DNA of 64,000 nucleotides. Origin: Haberlea rhodopensis. Lineage: Eukaryota; Streptophyta; Magnoliopsida; Lamiales; Gesneriaceae. The notes under the pieces were generated by a model. That model was not told where the DNA came from and ran no database searches. It saw only the letters and a program-made list of their open reading frames with translations. The stretch spans positions 7,348,886-7,412,885 of the forward strand of contig CAJQUN010000015.1 in assembly GCA_907163345.1 (NCBI GenBank), in the 5' to 3' direction. Of the stretch, positions 57,365-64,000 are shown piece by piece (the first letter of the stretch is position 1; each line of letters begins with the position of its first letter). Position numbers and translations under genes: made by a program.

Positions 57365-58238
57365 ACCCTCATTGAGTTTAGTTAGTTTTTCTTTCTCTTA
57401 TTGTTGTTTATGAATTCTAGAACATTAGTTAGTTGTTTTTCTTTGATTATGAGTAGCTATATCTTTTAATTCTTGGTTGATGAAGACAATTGTGATGTCT
57501 GGGGATTAATGGTGTTAATCCCGGTGTGGTATTAATCCTTGATGGATTTTTAATTGTGGCAATTAGGAATTAATTGCGGTGTTGGGTCTCCCGAGGTTGG
57601 TAAATCGGGCATTTGGAACCGTTGGATCCAAAGGTTGAGATCGTATCCTCATTTTGGTGGGAAACCTTTGAGTTGGGTTTTTAGTGGGACTTGGAGTCCG
57701 GGGTGCCTTATGTTGGGGCTTGTATGGGGAATTTGATGTTGGAGAGAGAGTTTTTGAAAACAGATGATTTTTAATGAATCATGATGTATTTGTGGAGGTA
57801 TTGGTATTTTGGGGCATTTTTGCTATATATACCAGTTGGACTCGGGATTCCGTCATTCGTAATCCATTCCTCTCCTCTCCTCTCCTCTCCCTCACGCCAC
57901 TCTCTCACCCCAAACCCTTCCCCTTTCCCTTTGATGGGCAAAATCGTTGGAGGCTCGTCCTAGGAGCCGGATTTCTCGAAGATAAGTTGGTAAGTTTCTT
58001 CCCCTCGTGATTGTCTTCGATTTGAGTGTGGTTTTGTGTGGTTTGGTTGTAATATGGGTTGGGTTTGAGTTTTGGAATTTTAAAGAATTTTGGGTTGGTT
58101 GGTTTGAGGAGTTTTTATGGTGTTTATTTTGAGGTTTAATGTTGTAAGGGGTGGGAGGATTGTTGTTGGGTAAAATTTTGCAAGAAAAACGCCATTTTTG
58201 GCTTTTACAGGTCGAGGCTATCGATCCCTAGGGCTAGG

Positions 58239-58451
58239 CGATCGATCGCCGCGACGTTGTTGAAAATTTCAGGAAGATGAACAGTGAGGCGATCGACCGC
58301 CTCAAATGAAGCGATCGATCGCCATGAAGTAGTGGCCATTTACGCTAAGAGTCGACCGATCGCCTGAAAAGGAGCGATCGATCGCCTGTTCCTATTTTCG
58401 CGAGGCGATCGTTTCGCGAGGCGATCGATCACCTGAAATCATGCGATCGCC
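58239..58451. promoter_or_regulatory. Palindrome cluster in the LTR of F
   Basis: Cores near 58239, 58290, 58312, 58353, 58375, 58406, 58422 and 58444; steps 51, 22, 41, 22, 31, 16 and 22 bp. Four are perfect CGATCGATCG or one base off; the 58406 and 58444 cores are partial. Confidence 0.75.
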
Positions 58452-58681
58452 AATGCCTTATTTTGGGGAATTATTTCGTGTTGAGTTTTCGATGCATGCT
58501 TCGCCCGGGGCCTTTTAAAATGGTTAATCGTCATGGATGACGATATATTTGGGGTTGGTGAACGTGCTTGGGCACGTGGTTGCATGCTTGAGATTAATTG
58601 TGGATTATTATCGTGTTTAGCATATAATTCATCAGTCACGGGACCAAGGCAAAGTTTGGACTTGAACTACGGAATCATAAG

Positions 58682-59312
58682 GTACGTATGACGTACGAGC
58701 ATAGCCTTTTATATAATTGCAATTGTTGAATGCTTGGTACACTGTATTGAAATGAATATGTGTAGAAATGTATGATATATGATATCATCAATGAATGGAT
58801 ATTGGAATTACATGGTTTATGGTAATTTCTACAAACGGACATATATGCATTGTGAATCATATGGTGCCGCCTTTGAGCGAGCAATGATTGGATGTTGTCG
58901 CTTTTGAGCGAACATCGATTACGACGCCACTGCCATTGAGCATGCGTGGAAATGGAATGCCGCTATTGTAGAGCGAGCAATGAAATAGAGCTATGAAACC
59001 ATAAGTGAGAAACATTGATTGTCTATAATCATTGTTTAATGATTTGATGTTATTGATTATGATATTGGTATATGGCTCATGGAATTGTTAATCAATGTAA
59101 TGATTAACTGGCATTTGGGAATTTGATGGTTTCAGTGTTTTGAGAACAGGGACAGTACAGGAAACCCCGGATGAGGATGATACCATCCAGGGAGTATATT
59201 TTGTATTTCATAGCATTTACATTGTTGTAAATTATGAATTGTATTGTTGTGGCTATTGGATTTGGGATATTGGTATGCTCACCCCGTGTGGGGGCTGTCT
59301 CTGTTGGGGCAG
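58682..59312 (+). other. Intron-like segment in the LTR of F
   Basis: AAG|GTACGTATGACGTACGAG at the start, TATGCTCACCCC near 59274, and CTGTTGGGGCAG|G at the end; 631 bp. Inside, GAGCGAGCAATG/GCCGC words occur at 58865-58985. Confidence 0.45.
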
Positions 59313-59940
59313 GTAATTAGGTGCATCGATGGCTTTGGAGTTGAGCTCGAGCTATGGAGTGGAGGTGATTCCAGAGATCGAAGTACCAGTGACGGTATTG
59401 ATTGTTATAGGTGTAGCAACAGCTTTGGCAGTTACACTCGGGCTGTTGATTAGAGATACTTCCCGGATCGAGGTACCAGAGCTGGTTGAATAAGTGCATA
59501 GATCCAGAGTTGAGATCGAGTTGTGCTTGGGAGGTGCTCCCAGGATTGAAGTACCAGTAACGGTATCCGGTAGGGTATTTTATACATTAGATACAGGCTT
59601 ATTCATTGGGTGCTCTCATGTGAGTACGTTTTACGTGTATATGAAATGTATAAATGGGCTTCGGTTTTTCTCTGTTCATTTATGGTTTGCATGCAATTAA
59701 ATATGGAATTGCTAATTGAACTGAGAACATGTTAGTGTATTATGAGGGTGCATGTCATATATGTAATCTCGATTGGGGGGATTTGAATATTATGTGGATT
59801 GAATGCAAGGAATTTTATGGATAGCTAATATGGTGTAGCACTTGCATATGGCTTTTCCCCAGGATAGTATGATTATATGCACTTATGGCATGGATTAATA
59901 CACTAATAACGGGTTAAGGGCACGGGGGTCCTTACATTAG

Positions 59941-59952
59941 TGGTATCAGAGC
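59941..59952 (+). promoter_or_regulatory. Primer-binding site for tRNA-iMet (element F)
   Basis: TGGTATCAGAGC, four bases after the LTR end, as in element A. Confidence 0.95.
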
Positions 59953-60883
59953 AGGGGTTAGCTCTTTGGGCTGTTGAAGGCCTGGAACATGCTGAGATGG
60001 ATGGGTAGCACATATTTATGCATGATAGTAGTTAGTGTTGTGCGACACAACTATTTTGCTTATGTGCATTTGTGATACGTGATCATAGTGAAACGATTAT
60101 ATGTCATGACATCTATAGAATCATAATATAACCTGTTGATTATGATTGTGAGTTATGACACAGGGACAACCAAATGGAGCATTTTGAAATGCATTGGGAT
60201 ACGGGAAGTACTTTGTACTCGTAGTTTATGCATTTACTCATTATAATCATATTGTGGTGAATATGGTTTATCGTATGCTCATGGTTTGAGATTGTTCCTA
60301 TAGGAACACTATGACACGAAAGGCTAAGGCCAAGGGTTGAAAGACACGAAACGGTAACCTGCGTTTTATATACATCATGGATTATGCATTGTGGTTGCAT
60401 GTGTGCAATGAAGTGATGATTTTAATGCTCTGCCGCCAAATGTTGAAGCGAGGGGTGGGAGTGCCGCATGTCGCATTTGAGCGAGGTGCATTAAAATTAC
60501 ACTCATGATGATGTATGTTGGGATATGGAATATGCTTTGTGTTGCAGGTATAGATGGAATACTTGGTGAATATCCCATGAGTCATTTGTTATGGATGAGT
60601 GATGATTTTAAATGCTTGCCGCTATTTATTTATTTTGTGCCGCTAAAATGTGAAGCGAGGGGTGGGAGCGCCGCATGTCACATTGAAGTGTGGTATCATA
60701 TGAGGCGAGGAAAGAATATTTGCCACTAAAATGTGAAGCGAGGGGTGGGAGCGCCGCATGTCCATTTAAGCGAGGTTATTCTATGCCGCCTATATGTAAA
60801 GCGAGGGGTGGGAGTACCGCATGTTGCATTTGAGCGAGGGGCATTAAAATACACTATCGTAACAATGACTAGGGACCGGCTAT
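59953..60883 (+). other. Leader of F with rearranged LTR-like pieces and AAGCGAGG repeats
   Basis: 59953-60090 resembles a chromovirus leader. From about 60090 to 60340 it parallels the downstream half of A's intron-like segment (GACACAGGGACAACCAA, ATGCTCATGG, then TTCCTATAGG). From 60340 it parallels the upstream half (ACGGTAACCTGCG, GATTTTAATGC). Units of about 60-90 bp with GCCGC.....TGAAGCGAGGGGTGGGAG recur at 60430-60840. No gag ATG or coding frame is seen. Confidence 0.5.
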
Positions 60884-61231
60884 TCTATTGGCGATGGTTC
60901 ATGCCGCCGGATATTCATAGCGATGGGTCATTCCGCTATTCTATTGGCGATGGTTCATGCCGCCGGATATTCATAGCGATGGGTCATTCCGCTATTCTAT
61001 TGGCGATGGTTTATGCCGCCGGATATTCATAGCGATGGTTCATTCCCCTATTCCATTGGCGATGGTTCATGCCGCCGGGTATTCATAGCGATGGTTCATT
61101 CCGCTATTCTATTGGCGATGGTTTATGCCGCCGGGTATTCATAGCGATGGTTAATTCCGCTATTCTATTGGCGATGGTTCATGCCGCCGGGTATTCATAG
61201 CGATTGGTCATTCCGCTATTCTATTGGCAAT
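60884..61231. repeat. 56-bp minisatellite, about 6.2 units
   Basis: Unit CTATTCTATTGGCGATGG..TATGCCGCCGG.TATTCATAGCGATGG, with few differences between copies. It is cut in the seventh unit by the LTR at 61235. Confidence 0.9.
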
Positions 61232-61516
61232 GGTTGTAGGGTGTTCCCACCTTAACATCAATTAGTACACATATCTGGACAGAACATGCATTTATAACCT
61301 CTTAAGGGTTCCGGTTGTAGCTTGAGCTAAGGAGATTACAGGCCAAAATAAAATTTCCAAAAGCTATTTAATTACATTCCCATTAATGAATGTTAAAGCT
61401 ATAGGTTTACACTACTCATAGAGTAGAGACTATCAAAATCCTGCATCCTACATTCATCTTGCTTCCTTTAGCTCACTTCCTCAACCCGACCCTAGGCCCT
61501 TGGTCCAAAAGTGTAC

Positions 61517-62152
61517 CTACAGGGATAACACATCGTGAGCATATACATATTTACTTAACATTATATCAAAAGTATACAATACTGCATAACGTCCTAGTTA
61601 AGTAAAGGTTATTGGTCGTCCTTCGACTTCCTTTGTTACCCCTGACTCTTATTCATATATTAGGGCGTCTTACCCCATTGTATGGCATCTTACCATATCA
61701 TAATCATCGTGTGGCATCTTACCACGTGGACATCTTACCCAATCATATGGCGTCTTACCATGTCATAAACATTGCGTGGCATCTTACCACGGGGCATCTT
61801 ACCCAATCATATACTTTGGGTGGCATCTTACCACAGGGGCGTCTTACCCAATCATACACGTCGTATGACCTTATCATAAACTTCATCATCATAGATGTCA
61901 TCATAAACATCATCATCATAAACATCATCATAAGCATCATCATCGTAACATCATCATAAGCATCATCATCGTAACATTATCATAAGCACCATCATCGTAA
62001 CATCATCATAAATATCATCATAGACATCATCATCATAACATCATCTTAAACATCATCATCGTAAACATCATCTTAAACATCATCATCGTAAACATCATCA
62101 TAATATGTAAGGGTATGGTTTACCGTCCGATGCTCGTACGTCTCTTACGTAC
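61517..62152 (-). other. Intron-like segment in the LTR of C, filled with tandem repeats
   Basis: On the minus strand: donor AAG|GTACGTAAGAGACGTACGAG (GT from 62152), branch-like TATGCTCAC near 61545, acceptor TCCCTGTAG|G at 61517; 636 bp. More than half of it is simple or tandem repeat: CATCATCATAAA-type at 61880-62105 and GGCATCTTACCAC-type at 61640-61860. Confidence 0.45.
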
Positions 62153-62313
62153 CTTAATTCCAAAAGAAGGAGAAATCGTAGACTTTATCTCCTTGAAGTC
62201 GTGGGTACCTGGGACGGTTCTACATAACCATACAAATTGATATTAGAAGCTAAATATAGTCCAATATCCAAAAATCCCACATAAATATCAAAAATCCACC
62301 TTTTTACAACTCG

Positions 62314-62519
62314 CGATCGATCGCTGCCCAGGCGCGATCGATCGCGAGATCGCACTAGACGAGGGGCAAAAATTCTCTTCTTGGCGATCGATCGCCACTT
62401 TTGGCGCGATCGATCGCCAGCCTCGCCGATCGATCGCCCAAGAGTGGCGATCGATCGCCAAATGCTACTGGCGGACACTGGAGGCTCGCGATCGATCGCC
62501 AAGAACGGGCGATCGATCG
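62314..62519. promoter_or_regulatory. Cluster of eight perfect palindromes in the LTR of C
   Basis: CGATCGATCG starts at 62314, 62335, 62385, 62407, 62427, 62448, 62489 and 62510; steps 21, 50, 22, 20, 21, 41 and 21 bp. All eight cores are perfect, most within GCGATCGATCGC. Confidence 0.9.
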
Positions 62520-63256
62520 CCGAGTGCTGTACTCCGAAATTTCGCCATTAATGCTCATTTTTCAAGCTCCTCCTCATGCCACCCAAAACCAAACTTCCTC
62601 ACAACTTCAATAACATCATAACCCACTAAAACCCACATAAAACACTTCAAAAATCATACCCCAACCAAAAACAACACATACCCAAACAAACCCACATAAA
62701 ACATCAAAAACTTAACCCATTTCAACACCAAACATCATAAAACTTATAGGAATGGTTCCATACCTCTTGTAGGCTCCAAATCCTAGCAAAGATCACACAA
62801 ACAAAGTTTTTGTGGAACTTTTCTTCTCCTCTTTTGGTGGAACTCGAAAATGGGAGGGTTTGGGGTTTGGGAAGTGATTTGGGGATTTTTAATAAAGTGA
62901 AAGGTATAGGGGTTAAAGTGATGGGTAGAGGATTTAAAAAGGGGTTGCTTTTACTTAATTAAAAATTGTACCCCAAGCTTAACATGATGTATAAAATGCT
63001 CCAACATAGTATTTTAAAAGCATTTTACAAAAATGCTCCAAACTTCATCTAAAATCACATCCTCCTCATATTTAATAATTAACACAATTAAATCATGTTA
63101 ACATCTTAATACCCAACACATAAATCCATCAACACATGATACATCATATAAACATAATTAATGCCTTACTTGCAATTAATTAATTTCGGGGCATCACATT
63201 ACTCCCCTACTTACAAGATTTCGTCCTCGAAATCGCATGCACTTACCCAAAAGAAA

Positions 63257-64000
63257 CTAAACATAAATCATACCAGAAAATAGTTCGGGGTAATGCTGCA
63301 TCATATGCCGCTCCGTCTCCCACGTAGCCTCCTCGACACCCCGACGATCCCACTGAACTTTGACCATCGGTATAACTTTACTTCGTAGTCTGCGATCCTC
63401 ACGATCCAGAATTCTGACTGGTCGTTCAACGTAGGATACATCTGAGTCTAACTGTACTTCAGTAGGCTGTAAAACATGAGACGGGTCTGGCTCATACTTC
63501 CGTAGCATAGAAACATGGAAAACATCATGAATCCCAGATAAAGACGGCGGTAGAGCCAATCGGTAAGCCAAAGTGCCGATACGCTGTAATACCTCATACG
63601 GTCCAACATACCTCGGGGATAACTTCCCCCGCATACCAAATCGGACAACACCCCTGAAGGGTGAGATTTTCAAGAAGACCTTGTCTCCTACTTGAAATTC
63701 TAGGGGCCGTCGCCGCTTATTTGCATAGGCTGCTTGCCTATCTTGGGCCGCTTTCATCTTTAAGCGTATCATCTTAATCTTTTCCTCCATGTCCTTAATC
63801 ATATCCGGTCCTCCGACCGCTTTACTCGTCAAGTCCTCCCAATACAGTGGTGACCTACATCGTCGTCCATAAAGAGCTTCAAAAGGAGTTATTTGAATGC
63901 TCGTTTGATAGCTGTTAATATAGGAGAACTCCACCAGTGGTATAGAATCTCGTCACGGAGTATCAAACTCCAATACACATGTCCTCATCATATCCTCGAG
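63257..64000 (-). pseudogene. Element C integrase C-terminus and chromodomain (partial, with a nonsense codon)
   Basis: It enters from beyond the window. From 63934 downward 225 residues are open: integrase end (ALYGRRCRSPLYWEDL), GPY/F-type region (KLSPRYVGPYEVL, HDVFHVSML) and chromodomain-like end (VQWDRRGVEEATWETE, YPELF), stopping at 63257. Upstream of MEFSY the frame stays homologous to element A (MMRTCVLEFDT) but has a TGA (plus-strand 63953-63955) where element A has a Trp codon. This part of pol is more complete than in A, since the segment that A lost after GRRC is present here. Confidence 0.85.

Larger units (their letters stand above)
57491..59936 (+). repeat. 5' LTR of chromovirus F (2446 bp)
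   Basis: It starts TGTGATGTCTGGGG and ends GGGGTCCTTACA, with a primer site four bases on. It has a TATA box TATATATA at 57824-57831 followed by a CTCTC-rich start region, palindromes (58239-58451), a donor-like motif at 58682 and an acceptor-like GGGGCAG at 59312. Three diverged units around GGTGATTCC..GATCG.AGTACCAG follow at 59330-59570. Confidence 0.85.
61235..63198 (-). repeat. 3' LTR of chromovirus C (1964 bp, minus strand)
   Basis: On the minus strand it starts TGTGATGCCCCGAAATTAAT and ends GGGAACACCCTACA. The minus-strand polypurine tract AGTAGGGGAGTAA (63199-63211) abuts it. ATGGT at 61230-61234 is a candidate left target duplication, but the other end is outside the window. It contains palindromes (62314-62519), an intron-like segment (62152 to 61517), CATCAT-rich repeats (61880-62105) and GGCATCTTACC repeats (61640-61860). 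Confidence 0.85.

Noticed and set aside
61860..62105. Met-rich peptide on the minus strand
   Set aside because: It is the reverse reading of CATCAT simple repeats.

Overview
This is repeat-rich nuclear DNA from a flowering plant, most likely a eudicot. The evidence is a two-exon plant pectinesterase gene, a fragment of plant BUB3, initiator-Met tRNA primer sites and several plant LTR-retrotransposon lineages nested in one another. The species cannot be named from sequence alone. Only two host genes look usable: a PMEI-pectinesterase on the minus strand (42169-44204), and a six-exon gene for an unrecognised 102-residue, probably single-pass membrane protein (22731-24381) that becomes visible only when short exons are joined.

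Layout. 1-10.6 kb: element A, a complete and very young Ty3/gypsy chromovirus (181-9899, target duplication CAAGG), splits an older Athila-like ORF. 10.6-17.3 kb: two diverged tandem copies of that older element's 3' region plus LTR; the second copy carries a Copia solo LTR (14282-15714). 18.4-20.9 kb: a chromovirus solo LTR with target duplication CATTT. 20.9-24.7 kb: single-copy-looking DNA with the small gene. 24.9-31.6 kb: complete Copia element B (AAATT). 32.5-39.5 kb: complete but coding-dead Copia element E on the minus strand (AATCT), holding a 65-bp satellite. 39.5-41.6 kb: a SINE-like stretch and a decayed chromovirus LTR. 42-44.4 kb: the pectinesterase gene. 45-50 kb: BUB3 fragment, Mutator-like MITE, foldback element with nested palindromes, and hAT-like MITE. 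52.1-57.4 kb: truncated Copia D, broken in gag by a reversed chromovirus LTR, then a Copia LTR fragment with a 27-bp repeat. 57.5-61.2 kb: LTR and leader of chromovirus F with minisatellites. 61.2-64 kb: 3' LTR and pol end of chromovirus C (minus strand), running off the window.

The most unusual signal is a spacing rule shared by LTRs of otherwise different families. Clusters of the palindrome CGATCGATCG (usually inside GCGATCGATCGC) occur in eight LTR copies, representing at least five LTR types. Within every cluster the palindromes come in pairs whose starts are 21-22 bp apart, with pairs joined by steps of about 31, 41 or 49-52 bp. A sister LTR of the same family (18409-20872) lacks the cluster. 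A second shared design is an intron-like segment inside each chromovirus LTR. It has a donor within a GTACGT..ACGTAC inverted repeat, a CTCAC/CTCAT branch-like site and a conserved acceptor 556-676 bp away, and it is where minisatellites expand. Coordinates and motifs were read by eye; family names rest on motif recognition, not on database searches.
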